NCBI GenBank assembly: GCA_963760935.1
Contig: CAVXFB010000008.1
Location: forward strand, 1 to 64,000
From: CAVXFB01 sp963760935
GTDB lineage: Bacteria; Planctomycetota; Planctomycetia; Pirellulales; Thermoguttaceae
Direction: 5' to 3'
Length of the DNA: 64,000 nucleotides
The notes beneath the pieces are model-generated. The model saw only the letters and a list, made by a program, of their open reading frames with translations, searched no databases and was not told where the DNA came from. Position 1 is the stretch's first letter. Each line of letters begins with the position of its first letter. The position numbers were made by a program, and so were the translations under genes. Below are positions 19,168 through 28,453 of the stretch, one piece after another.

Positions 19168-20431
19168 ATGTCTTATATTCCAGTCCGTAGAGGGGGAGTC
19201 GGGGGCGGCCCGGCCCAGTATGCCGATGCCGAAATCAATGGTATGGGTGGCAAAATCGTTACTGCTTCCCAGAACCATCATCTCGATGTTCTGCTCGAAC
19301 TGATCTGCGCACGCATCCAATTGACCGATACGCAGTACAGATCGGCGAACGAACATTACAGGGCCATTAGCGACTGGCTGGCAAGGAGCGGCAGCCCTGT
19401 TCGACTGCTTTCGCCCACAATCTACCCGCAAGGCTCATTGAGCCTGGGCACGACAACGAAGCCGCTCCGCCGGGCGGAGTTCGACCTCGACTCCGTATGC
19501 CAGTTGTCCATTCGATAGCGGCTGCCATCCTGGAGAGGTCTACGACTCATTTGGGACCGGATAGCTGCCCATGATCGGTACAAGAAGATCATGGAGCGGC
19601 TGCCACGGTGCATCAGGTTGAATTACGCAGGCGACTTCCACTTAGACATCGTTCCTGCCGTGCCAGATTTTGAAGTCGGCGGTACCTACATCTTCGTGCC
19701 TGATCTCGATGCGAATCTGGCGATCGACGCGCCGCAGAACGATCGCTGGAAACCAAGTAACCCGAAGGGCTATCAGATCTGGTTCGAGGACCACTGCAAG
19801 TACCTGGTGACGGAGAAGAATGCTCCGGGCGCACGTTGAACCACTTCCCGACAAGGAGGCCGTCCACGAGAAGCCAGCCTTGAAGCGTAGCGTGCAGCTA
19901 TTCAAGCGATGGCGTGATAAGGAATTCCAGGACCGGCCGAATCTCGCACCGCCTTCGATTATCCTCACGACCCTCAGCGGCCACCTTTACCAGGGAGAGA
20001 CGTGGTGTACGGACGCCTTGCGGACAATCCTGAATCGGATAGGTGTTATCATCGACAGCGGTGAGTCGATCTGCTTGAAAAATCCCGCCAACGACAAAGA
20101 AGATATTTGCGAAAAGTGGCAGAATGTCCCAGGGAGTTTCGATGCTTTTGCGGAGGCGGTCAGTCGTTTTCGCGATCGTTGGGAACGGCTATTGACCAGA
20201 GCGGCATCGACGAAATCACTGCCGAGTTGGGGAATCTGTTTGAGGACGAACCGACCAAGCCGGTAAAATGGGCCGTCGAGGAATATTCGCGCCGGCGCGT
20301 GGGCGGCCCGCGTTCGCAGAACACCCTCGTCATGGACCGCTATGACAGGCTCGCTCGGTGCCGTTGCTTCCGCCGGAAGCATCTCGGTCCGTCCCAACAA
20401 GTTCTTTGGTGATGAAGAGCATACGCCCTAA
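19168..20431 (+). CDS. CBASS CD-NTase, cyclic oligonucleotide synthase (frameshifted)
   Basis: Nucleotidyltransferase of the cGAS/DncV-like family that makes a cyclic nucleotide signal on phage infection. The start MSYIPVRRGGVGG has a GGAGAG ribosome binding site. The active site is visible: YPQGSLSLGTTT (the G-S motif), EFDLDSVCQL (the D-x-D pair), and a third Asp in GDFHLDIVPAVPD. Downstream are PALKRSVQLFKRWRDKEF and PPSIILTTLSGHLYQG, of the family helical domain, and the end AGSISVRPNKFFGDEEHTP. At least four indels break the frame (about 19515, 19550, 19830, 20200-20320), but the full 420-codon length is present. The last 20 bp overlap the E2-like gene. The E2-dependent modification site is expected at the CD-NTase C-terminus. 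Confidence 0.88.
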
Positions 20432-20864
20432 GCGAATAATCGGCGTGCATGAGCAGGCTGCCCTGCTGAGGTTTCACTGTCCTCGGTTCAGAGACTCACG
20501 TGCGTGGGGGACAGCTCGTGGCGGTGGGTGATGTTCAACCGGACCCTCTCTGCCGCCAGTACACCGTGGAGATCAAGTACGCCGTGGGCAGTCCGCCCGA
20601 GATAAGGGTGCGGTCACCGAAGCTCGAAGCTCGTGAAGACTGTAACAAGATTCCTCACATGTTCGGGCAAGAACGACTTTGCCTGTACCTGCCGAATACT
20701 GGCGAATGGGCGTCGAGCAAGCCGCTCGCGACTCACCATCGTGCCGTGGACGGCAGCTCTGGCTCCACTATTACGAGGTTTGGCGGGCAACCGGCGAATG
20801 GCTTGGCGGGGGCGAGGAACCGGGAGACTCAGCAACCTATCGCAGGGAACGAACCGATGTCTGA
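20412..20864 (+). CDS. E2-like (ubiquitin-conjugating fold) protein of type II-short CBASS (frameshifted)
   Basis: Stand-alone prokaryotic E2-like enzyme found between CD-NTase and effector in type II-short CBASS, where it is thought to form a thioester with and conjugate the CD-NTase to raise signalling. It starts MKSIRPKRIIGVHEQAALLR, inside the CD-NTase gene. Core segments are QYTVEIKYAVGSPPEIRV and IPHMFGQERLCLYLP, whose Cys near residue 90 matches the E2 catalytic position, then LATTIVPW and, in another frame, the end ATGEWLGGGEEPGD. Two or three indels interrupt it. No E1-like (ThiF) or JAB deconjugase gene is nearby, which fits the short subtype. Overlaps on both sides show tight coupling. 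Confidence 0.82.
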
Positions 20865-22027
20865 GATAAGCGCGGGGTGCAGCCCCAGACCGTTCCGAAT
20901 CCTCGCCCTGGATGGCGGCGGAATCCGCGGAGCGTTCACCGCGGCATTCCTGGCCGACGTGGAACGTCGGCTGAACTGCCGGATCGGCGACTACTTCGAT
21001 CTCGTTGTTGGCACATCAACCGGCGGGATCATTGCTGCGGCAATCGCCATCGGCGAACCTGCGGAACGCATCGAGCAATTCTATAGGGAGAAAGGGCCGA
21101 CAGTGTTTCAGCGCTGGTGGGAGCGGCCGGCTCCCCTTTGGCGGCGAACCCTGCGTTGGATAAGGCGGCTTCCGACGCGGCCATGCGACCGACTCTTGCG
21201 GCGTTTCGGCCTCGATTGCCATTGGCTGCGCCGCCCGAAGTATGATGCCGTAGCGCTTCGCGAGTCCCTAGAAGAGGTGTTCGGCAATCGCACGGTGGAG
21301 GACGCCCGTACCTGCCGCCTTCTCATAAATTCCGTCGATCTAACCCGTGGGCAAACAATCGTTTTCAAGACACCCCACCTTCCAGGTCTGATCCGCGATC
21401 GGCACTATCGGATCGCCGACATAATCCTGGCAACAACTGCCGCGCCGACGTACTTTCCGCACGCGACGCTCGGTGAGGGAAGTGCGTTCGTGGACGGTGG
21501 AGTTTGGGCGAACAATCCCAGCATGGTGGGGGTGGCGGAGTCACTTCAAATCCAGCAGAAATGTGGGCGAGAGGGAATTGACCCAGTGTTTAATCTGGGA
21601 TCGGTCCAAATGCTTTCTATAGGCACGGGCACGGCACCGCTGTTCGCTGTTCCACCTGACTCGGGCGCGGGCGTGGCTTGGTGGGCTAAGGGCCTTTTGG
21701 ACCTCGTGTCCATCACCCAGGCGCAGGGCGTGCATTTTCAGAGCAGGTACATCCTTGGCGATCGTTATCAGCGCATCGACTTCGACGTGCCGGACGGAAC
21801 TTGGCGGCTCGATGCTGTGGATCGGCTGAGCTCAACTGGTACATCTTGGCCGCAGCAAGACGGCAGAACACATCGCGGCTTTGCGGTCGGTCTTCTTCAT
21901 GGAGCGTGCCTCGCCTTACACACCTTTTCCCGATATTGCTTCGGCTGGTGTTGATGTGCCGAACAGTTTGGCTGGATCGAGTCTGGCTCTCCGCGAGCCG
22001 CATCGCCGCTCCCTGACTTCTTCTTGA
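20857..22027 (+). CDS. capV: CBASS effector, patatin-like phospholipase CapV
   Basis: Effector that degrades membrane phospholipids when activated by the cyclic nucleotide, causing growth arrest of infected cells. From ATG 20857 it reads MSEISAGCSPRPFRI and then the patatin oxyanion motif LALDGGGIRGAF. The nucleophile elbow VVGTSTGGIIAAA (G-x-S-x-G) lies near residue 55, and the catalytic Asp motif FVDGGVWANNPSM near residue 210, completing the Ser-Asp dyad. An indel near 21835 shifts the last 60 residues to a frame that ends at TGA 22025-22027 (RRSLTSS). Its start overlaps the E2-like gene by eight bases. Confidence 0.9.
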
Positions 22028-22046
22028 AATTGCAGTAAAGGCCACG

Positions 22047-22439
22047 TCAGCCGGCGTCCCGCTTCCGCCTCTTCGATTTTGGTGCCGGCTCGGAACGCGA
22101 CGCCTCGCCGATTACCTTGAGTCCGTGCGGATTTTCGTCCTCGTGCTTCGATTCCGACTGGCGGCCTTTCTTTTCTTTCGGGTTGCCCTTCTTTTCCTTC
22201 GGCTCGGGTTGCGGTGGGCTCGCCTTCTTCCCCTTGGCACTGCTCTTCTTGGCCTTTGGTCTCGGTTGGGGCTGACGAGCTTTGTCCAGAAGTCCTTGCA
22301 GGTGCTCCGCACGCTGGTCGATGTGCTTGCCGTAGGATTTCAGCACTATCGTCGGGTCGCGGTGGCCCAACAGCGCGGCAACGGCACCGGCCGACGCGCC
22401 GTTGTCCAACAAGTCGGTTGGCAATTTCCTCGCTGCCAC
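22047..22439 (-). pseudogene. C-terminal remnant of a second tyrosine recombinase
   Basis: The frame begins abruptly with AARKLPTDLLDNGASAGAV and contains ALLGHRDPTIVLKSYGKHID, the last conserved box of tyrosine recombinases with the catalytic His and Tyr. It then continues into a long Lys-, Pro- and Glu-rich tail ending KSKRRKRDAG. The catalytic Arg and all N-terminal parts are missing. It differs in sequence from the complete integrase 0.4 kb to its right, so it is the scar of another element rather than a duplication. The tail is unusual in length and charge. Confidence 0.68.
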
Positions 22440-22519
22440 TCTAAAAACCGGTCCCCCACTGCGATTTGACTATGAGGGAAAAGACAACGCTTGCGCATCC
22501 ACTAGGTAGCGGATTAGCC

Positions 22520-22822
22520 ATGACTCCATCGGAATCGAACACCGCCGTCGCCCCCGACATTCTGGACGAAATCCGGCAAATCAAGGAGCAAAATTGCGAA
22601 ATCCTGCGGCTGATGCGAGTGGCGAGGGATCGGCGTTGGTACAACCTGCAAGATGCCGGTGAGCGGCTGGGCCGCGCGGCGTGGACGCTACGACAGTTGT
22701 GCAGCCACGGCAAGATTCGGGCCGACAAAGGCGAGGACGGCCAGTGGCGCATTCCAGCAGACGAACTGGCACGGCTTGAACAAGAGGGCGTGCCGAAGCT
22801 TCCCCAGCGGTCAGCCAAATAG
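22520..22822 (+). CDS. Excisionase-like helix-turn-helix protein
   Basis: A 100-residue protein beginning MTPSESNTAVAPDILDEIRQ. The C-terminal half (WYNLQDAGERLGRAAWTLRQ, then HGKIRADKGEDGQWRIPADE) is a MerR-like winged HTH of the HTH_17 type used by excisionases and element regulators. The N-terminal half looks like a short coiled coil (EIRQIKEQNCEILRLM). It is convergent with the integrase gene and overlaps it by 12 bp. It is intact. Confidence 0.7.
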   Translation: MTPSESNTAVAPDILDEIRQIKEQNCEILRLMRVARDRRWYNLQDAGERLGRAAWTLRQLCSHGKIRADKGEDGQWRIPADELARLEQEGVPKLPQRSAK

Positions 22823-24036
22823 CTTCTGCATGGCCCGCTTCGTCTGTTCCGGGTAGAGATGTCGGTATCTCTTCTTCATTTCCTCGGTTTCATGCCCCAT
22901 CCAGCGGCTAATCGTGTGCTCGGGCACAGCCTTCATTGCGCAGAGCGAAGCAAAGGAGTGTCGTAGCACATGGTAGCCTCGAAGCACCGTCCACTTGCTG
23001 CCGGCGGTCGTCGCCTGGAAGGTACGGTCGGCGTCATCGGGCATTAGCGGGACATTCGCCTCCGCGCAGATCGTGTACTTGCCGCCGGGGTGTCCCTGCT
23101 TGAACCACTCCCGCATGATGGTCTGAAGGTCATCATGGAAATCGACCGTTCGGAACGTGACTTTTCCTCGCTCGACGTTTCTTCTCGCGGAGCAGGACCA
23201 TCGGCCGCTTGAAGTCGAAGTCCTGCGCACTCCGACCGCATGATCTCTGATCGGCGTGCGCCGGTGTAGGCCGCGATTGCCAAGGCCGGGTATAGCCAGG
23301 GTGCCTTGCCGTTCTTTTCGACGTAGGTTAGGAAGGCAAGGATTTCCTTTCCCCGCAGGAAGAGGCAGTCCCACAGGTCGCTGATTTCCGCTTCGGTCAA
23401 GCCGCCGGCCTTGATCTTCGCTTCGATCTCCTCCCAGGTCTGGAAGGGAGGCTTCTCGGCGGACTTCGGCAGCTTGATCGCTTTTCGGTCGTAGTCGGCG
23501 TTGACCCAGTTGTTCGCCTTGGCAAACCGCCACAACTGGCCGAACGTGACCAGTTCCTTGCGAATCGTGCCGGACTTGATCTTGCGGCCCCGGATGCCGC
23601 TTTCGTCGCTCCGTTCGACGACGTACTTCTGCAACGCCGGCACCCCGATAGCTCGGATCGGCGTGGTGCCCTTGAGCAGTCGTTGGAAGTGCCCCAGGTG
23701 GATTCTCTCCGTGAGCAAGGAGTTCGCTTCCTTGGCCCCCGAGGGAATGGCTGCGAAGTAGGCGTCGATCACTTCCTTCAGCGTCTTCCGCACCATCTTC
23801 GGTGCCTTTTCCGTCACCTTCCCGCCGTTAATCAGGAACTCCGCGATGTCATCCGTTTCGTCTGGGATGACCAGCCTTCCCCTCTTGAGGAGGGAAATCG
23901 TTTCCTCGACGGTGCCCAGGGTGCGGCGGGCGGCGTCCTCATCCGTCGTGTCGCAGGAACGGAAATACTGCTTCTTCTCGAAGTAGATGCGGATACGCCA
24001 GTTGCCGGAGGCCGGGTCTTGTTCGATGGAGGCCAT
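22811..24036 (-). CDS. Tyrosine site-specific integrase (frameshifted)
   Basis: Phage-type integrase that would insert and excise the defence island at the neighbouring tRNA-Leu. From ATG 24036 it starts MASIEQDPASGNWRIRIYF, an arm-type DNA-binding domain, then a SAM-like core-binding domain (YFAAIPSGAKEANSLLTERI). The catalytic Arg is in AYTGARRSEI. After an indel near 23200 the frame carries LRGYHVLRHSFASLCAMK (His-x-x-Arg), WMGHETEEMKKRYRHLYPEQ with the His and the nucleophilic Tyr, and ends at 22811. Length is about 409 codons, normal for the family. The gene reads away from the tRNA, whose 3' end faces it. Confidence 0.9.
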
Positions 24037-24227
24037 ATCAAGTCCTATCAAGTCGGTGCGGGCTCTGAGGAGCGAGTGGACGTAGATAGGGCGGTTGGAC
24101 GAAACGCCTGAGCGGCTGCTGCACGACCTCCCTGCGAAGCTGCAACGACCCTTCGGAATCGCCGCAACGCCTTACTACAACTATACAATACAGCTTGATA
24201 GAAACTTGCTAGATTTGCAAGCGCATG

Positions 24228-24262
24228 AAAAAAGGACTCACGCCGAATCGACGTAAGTCCTT
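24228..24262 (-). terminator. Rho-independent terminator of tRNA-Leu(GAG)
   Basis: On the minus strand AAGGACT pairs with AGTCCTT, with a partly paired inner loop, followed by six T (24233 down to 24228). It starts 11 bp after the tRNA 3' end. Confidence 0.8.
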
Positions 24263-24273
24263 ATGTAGTAAGG

Positions 24274-24357
<84 letters not shown>

Positions 24358-24401
24358 GGCTGGAAACTGGAAACTTCAGTGTAGTCACCGCAAGCCGACC
24401 G

Positions 24402-26111
24402 TCAAGCCGTCGTCCGCTGTACCACCAGAACGGAGGCGTCGCGGCGGTCGCCGGTCGTCGTTTCGCCTCGCAAGGCGTCGCCGGCCAGCACAACCACTTC
24501 CTCGGCCGTGAGGTTCAGTTTGCCCTGCAACACGTCCGCCAAGCGAGTCTCGCCAAGCGGCCGACCATCGCTGTCGGTCCCAAGCGTGTCGGTGAAGATC
24601 ACGAGCGTTTCGCCTACCTGCAATTCGTGGCCGAACTGCTCGAACTCGGTTTCGGCGCTTTCGCCCAGCGAGTGGCAGTGCTGGCTCAACGATTGCCAAC
24701 CGCCGGACCTGAACCGCAGCACGGAGATCTTGCCGGCCGACGAGCAGCAAACGCGGCCGGTTGCCGTTTCGATTAGCCCGCAGAATAGCGAGGCATGTTG
24801 GTCGCCGGCCGAACCGGTCCACAGCGTCAGGTTGGCCTGTTGGAGGATTCGTTCCGCCTGATGATTGTATCGGGCGTGGGCGCGGACGGCCGTCTTCACG
24901 CCATTGGCCGTCAGTGCGCCGGCTACTCCCTGTTGGGCCGACTTGCCGACCGCGACGGCCAACAGGCCTTGGGGCAGGCAGAACCAGTCGTGGAATGCCC
25001 CGCCAACTTCGTTGGCCTGCAATGTCGAACCGGCCACATCCCAGCCGTCCAACAGTGGCGCGATGGTCGGCAATTCGTTGCGCTGCACGCGGCCTGCCGC
25101 GGTCACCTGCTTTTGCAGTGCCGCGCCGTCGGTTCCCGCACGCAACAGCATCTCGCGCTCCAGGTCGGAGGCCACGCGTCCGGCGACGAGTTCGATCATG
25201 TTCGTTTGGCGGTCGCTGAAATCACGCCGTTGGTTGCCAAAGACCCATAGCGTGCCCAGCAGCATGGTCGGCGTCGACACCGGCACGCAGACGGCCGCTG
25301 GAAAATCCTCGGGCACGTTCCACATCTGCATCGTCTGCGGGTCATCGAGGACAACGGCGTGTCCCAACAGAGCTTCCAGATCGGCCACAGCGCCTTGCAG
25401 CGGTCGGGCCGGCGCCGTAAGACGATCGAACGGCAGTCCCCATGCCGATCGTAGTTTGAGTTCTGTCGTCGCTTCGTCGAGTAGATAGAGGGCAATAGCG
25501 TCGGCGTCGACTACTTCGGCGCCGGCCTTAAGCGCGGACTGCAATCGTTCGGCCAGATGTTTTTCTTCTTCCCGGTGCGGAACCAACGGCACGCCGGCCG
25601 CCAGTTCGGCCTCGCGCTGCCACAGCGTGCGCCGCGTGGCGAGAAGTTCGCTAAGTATGTCGGCAATCGATCGCGCCAACAGGCGGGCGGCATCGTGGCT
25701 GGTGGGCTGAACGCCGGACGCAAAGGGCGCGGGCCGAGCGGCGCGGAACTCCGGGCTCGCGACTGATGGACTGTTCGCCCGCGTCTGGCTGCCAGTAGCT
25801 GATGCGATCAGCGGCGTTTCTGGCATTTCCAGCGTCAGACGCCCCGGTGTCGAAGACGAGCCGGCTGAGACGGGGGTGGACCAGGTTTGGCCCGACAGAT
25901 CGCTGCCTTCTGTCTGCGCCTCATATCGCAACCGCCATCCGGTAGCGCCGTAAAAGGCGCGAAGCAGTTCCGGCAGGCAGGCCACAACTTCTAACGGCGG
26001 CTGCGGATTCTTCGGCGGCTGTTCGGTGTAGAGCCTGAGATGCTTTTTCCGAGAGACTGGTTTGGCCACGATAGTTGTTCCACGTTGGACGGCGAGGTGG
26101 GGGCGGCACAA
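24402..26111 (-). CDS. GAF domain plus PPM/SpoIIE-type phosphatase, probably inactive
   Basis: A 569-residue cytoplasmic protein. Residues 190-345 form a GAF-like sensor domain (DADAIALYLLDEATTELKLR to LGTLWVFGNQRRDFSDRQ). The last 210 residues follow the RsbU/SpoIIE layout, with NEVGGAFHDWFCLPQGLLA, LIETATGRVCCSSAGK and TLVIFTDTLG, ending GDRRDASVLVVQR. In active enzymes the first block reads GGDFYDW and the next VGDVSGHG; here they are GGAFHDW and VGKSAQQG, so two metal-binding Asp are lost. It may be a pseudophosphatase in a partner-switching pathway. Start choice is uncertain: a GTG at 26069 is an alternative. It sits just outside the tRNA border of the island. Confidence 0.8.
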   Translation of the reverse strand: MCRPHLAVQRGTTIVAKPVSRKKHLRLYTEQPPKNPQPPLEVVACLPELLRAFYGATGWRLRYEAQTEGSDLSGQTWSTPVSAGSSSTPGRLTLEMPETPLIASATGSQTRANSPSVASPEFRAARPAPFASGVQPTSHDAARLLARSIADILSELLATRRTLWQREAELAAGVPLVPHREEEKHLAERLQSALKAGAEVVDADAIALYLLDEATTELKLRSAWGLPFDRLTAPARPLQGAVADLEALLGHAVVLDDPQTMQMWNVPEDFPAAVCVPVSTPTMLLGTLWVFGNQRRDFSDRQTNMIELVAGRVASDLEREMLLRAGTDGAALQKQVTAAGRVQRNELPTIAPLLDGWDVAGSTLQANEVGGAFHDWFCLPQGLLAVAVGKSAQQGVAGALTANGVKTAVRAHARYNHQAERILQQANLTLWTGSAGDQHASLFCGLIETATGRVCCSSAGKISVLRFRSGGWQSLSQHCHSLGESAETEFEQFGHELQVGETLVIFTDTLGTDSDGRPLGETRLADVLQGKLNLTAEEVVVLAGDALRGETTTGDRRDASVLVVQRTTA

Positions 26112-26442
26112 CCGGGTTCCGGCTGTGTCACAGCATTACCGTCCGTGGCCGACGACCGGCCCACGATTCCGCTAGAATCGTTATCGCCGGAACAAGCAGA
26201 CCATCCAGTCACTTGCTACCGGTCGCATGCAGACCACACAAAGTCCGCGACCGACATAGCTTAACATCGGCTGGCGCCCGTGGTGACGTGAGCGGTAATT
26301 GAGAAAAGTCGCGTGGGCAAGTGCAACGTCACCCCAAAGAGCGTAATGCATTGCCGGGCTATCAGGGTTGTAGCGATTTCTCGCCGGCCTATGCGGCTTC
26401 GACGGTCGGATCACAGCCCTAGCGATTTTCGCGACACGCGAG
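26112..26442. other. Intergenic stretch without recognised gene
   Basis: The 331 bp between the PPM-like gene and the esterase hold one open frame on the minus strand, but its sequence is not protein-like and has no ribosome binding site. I see no terminator or RNA motif. Confidence 0.4.
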
Positions 26443-27783
26443 TCATTTGAAATGCCGGTCGGCAAAATCGAGATACCGCTGCCAGTCGTACGCGGTCACG
26501 GCGTGTTTGCCATGGCGAATGTGATAGCCAATGGTGCTGGCGATTGGGTGCTCGACGAGCGGCATTTCCTTGGCCGCCAAGCCGTCGGTGCCCAATAGAC
26601 GATATACGGGATCGGCGCCGAGGGCCGACAGGAACTCGCCGCGGGGGTCGGCCCAGACGTCTTCCTCAGCACTGGCCACGTAAACAGGGCGTGGTGCGAC
26701 CAACGCAACCAGTTCGTGCTGGTCGACGGGGAGTTGATCTTCGTGGGCGTTGTATTTCTTGAAGTTCGCGCAAAACCAGTGGGGAAAGTGCGTGTTAATG
26801 GCTTCGACCGTCTCGCCGAACGCTCGCCGGCTCAGGGCTGCACCGCCGCAACCCGAGTCATTGGAGATCGTGATGGCGAATCGCTCGTCTTGGGCCCCGG
26901 CCCACAAGGCCGTTTTGCCCAAGCGCGAATGACCCATCACGGCCACGTGTTTGATGTCGATGTCTCGATCGGTTTCGAGGTAGTCCATGATGCGGCTCAG
27001 GCCCCACGCCCAGGCGCTGATCGCACCCCAATCATCGGCCTTGAAAACGGTATCTTTACCTTGGGGACTCAGCGCAGCACGGACGCCGGTCTTCCAACCA
27101 GTGGGATTATCCGGTTCGATATCGCCATAGCAGGCTGTTACAAGGCCATAGCCACGGGACAAGAGCAGTTTGACTTGCCACGCCTTGGAATCGCTACCCC
27201 GCAAATCCTCCCGTGAACGGTTGTTGACGACGTCATGTCTCGGGTCGTTCATTATCCAAGATTGCGAGACGGGAACGCCAGGGTCGTTACAGATGGTGTG
27301 ATTGCCGTCGAAGTTTAGGCCAAGGAAGACCGGGACCGGTTTCTTCGCCGCGCGGGGCAAGTACATGAGCACGTCGATCTTCGGGCCGTCCTCGCGGCCG
27401 GTCACAAGAATCCGGATTTCTTTTCGCGTCGCCGTGCCCCCCAGCGCTTCGTTATCCACTGAGAGCGTCTCGAATCGCATCGCCTCGGGGCGCGCCGGCG
27501 ATCGACCGTAGACGTACTTGCGGAACAGCTCCAAAACTTCCGGCCGGCGTTGCTGCCGCCACATATTGGCATCGGTCACCTGCTGGCCGTCCAGCATCAC
27601 CAGCGGATCGGGAAGCGTGTACTTCGGCACCTTGCTCTCGTCGGTGTTGGATGGCAAGGCGGCGTCGGCCACCAGCGGCGCCTGGGCAATGATTGTGCTG
27701 ATGAGGATGAGATACAGTTGCGCACAAGACCGAGAACGTTTGGAAGAGCCACACGCGGCAAGGATCGACTGAATTTTGGACAT
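26443..27783 (-). CDS. Exported CE15-like glucuronoyl esterase / acetylxylan esterase-type alpha/beta hydrolase
   Basis: Secreted serine hydrolase likely to cleave ester links in plant or algal polysaccharides. The start at 27783 gives MSKIQSILAACGSSK and then a hydrophobic stretch (LYLILISTIIAQAPLV) as signal peptide, with Ala-Asp-Ala before the mature part. The nucleophile motif VMGHSRLGKTALW (G-H-S-R-L-G-K) near residue 305 is the CE15 signature. ISNDSGCGGAALSRR follows, and a late His in IRHGKHAVTAYDW completes the triad. Length, 446 residues, fits bacterial CE15 enzymes. An upstream in-frame start at 27885 would give an unlikely basic extension. Confidence 0.83.
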   Translation of the reverse strand: MSKIQSILAACGSSKRSRSCAQLYLILISTIIAQAPLVADAALPSNTDESKVPKYTLPDPLVMLDGQQVTDANMWRQQRRPEVLELFRKYVYGRSPARPEAMRFETLSVDNEALGGTATRKEIRILVTGREDGPKIDVLMYLPRAAKKPVPVFLGLNFDGNHTICNDPGVPVSQSWIMNDPRHDVVNNRSREDLRGSDSKAWQVKLLLSRGYGLVTACYGDIEPDNPTGWKTGVRAALSPQGKDTVFKADDWGAISAWAWGLSRIMDYLETDRDIDIKHVAVMGHSRLGKTALWAGAQDERFAITISNDSGCGGAALSRRAFGETVEAINTHFPHWFCANFKKYNAHEDQLPVDQHELVALVAPRPVYVASAEEDVWADPRGEFLSALGADPVYRLLGTDGLAAKEMPLVEHPIASTIGYHIRHGKHAVTAYDWQRYLDFADRHFK

Positions 27784-27969
27784 GACACGAGTCGGCTGAC
27801 GCCGGCGTTCGGGGTGGGATTTGCGGACCGGGGACGACACCCCTAGCTTAACGCGCGGCACGCCCTTCAGCAATCGCCGCGGCAAGGAGGGCGACGGTGG
27901 TGCATGATCCCCGCATATGGACCGGACGCGATCGAGAGCAGGAATTCGACGACGGGCCCCCCCTCGGAC

Positions 27970-28260
27970 TCAAGGCACTCGCTCGACCGAAACGCCGCAG
28001 CGTGGACAATCGACACGTCGCATGGCATACACGAAGTACACGGTGATTCCCCAGAGGGGAACAAACTCGAACCGCCGCTCGGGCAGGCGGTCGTAGCCCG
28101 GTCTCGGCCGGTGGCAGCCCGAGCAGATCGGTCGGCCATTCTTGCGGGCATGCAACTCGACTTCGAGCGTCGGCCGCCCCGTGCCTTTCACCCATCTGGC
28201 TTTTCCATAGACGAAGGACTTGAAAGGTTCGACCCGATTGAGAATAGTCTTCAGTTGCAT
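27970..28260 (-). pseudogene. Remnant of an ISL3-family transposase (N-terminal zinc finger)
   Basis: The 96-residue frame starts MQLKTILNRVEPFKSFVY and contains ICSGCHRPRPGYDRL and VDCPRCGVSVERVP, the two CxxC pairs of the zf-ISL3 domain. An ISL3 transposase has about 400 residues; here the frame stops right after the finger and the following sequence shows no helix-turn-helix or DDE domain. No terminal repeats were recognised. Confidence 0.72.
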
Positions 28261-28453
28261 CCTGTGGTGGCTCTCGGCGAGATGGTTGGTTTTGCAACTC
28301 CATCTTTAACCGGAAACGCCGCAGGATGCGATTGTTTTGGCTCCCAACGTTCTTGCTCCTCCCGGAACGACAGTGAAGGGAAGGAGGTGGGGGCCTGGGG
28401 GAGGAACCCGGGGCGGCTGGTTCCTCTCCCAGATACCCGCTCTCACACGTCAA

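Larger units (their letters stand above)
8507..24273. mobile_element. Integrative defence island at tRNA-Leu (left end not found)
   Basis: The right border is well supported: the tRNA-Leu(GAG) 3' end at 24274 faces an integrase and excisionase gene pair. The cargo is a CBASS operon, a BREX-1 operon and three unidentified genes. I searched by eye for a second copy of the tRNA 3' end (TTCAAGTCCTGTTTCCCGC) to mark the left border and saw none between 1 and 24 kb. The left limit given is therefore only the end of the last cargo-like gene, where composition changes. Confidence 0.55.

Noticed and set aside
20500..21954. A single 484-residue protein fusing an N-terminal extension to the patatin domain
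   Set aside because: The extension is the E2-like gene read partly in the patatin frame because of indels. The real patatin start is ATG 20857, overlapping the E2 stop.
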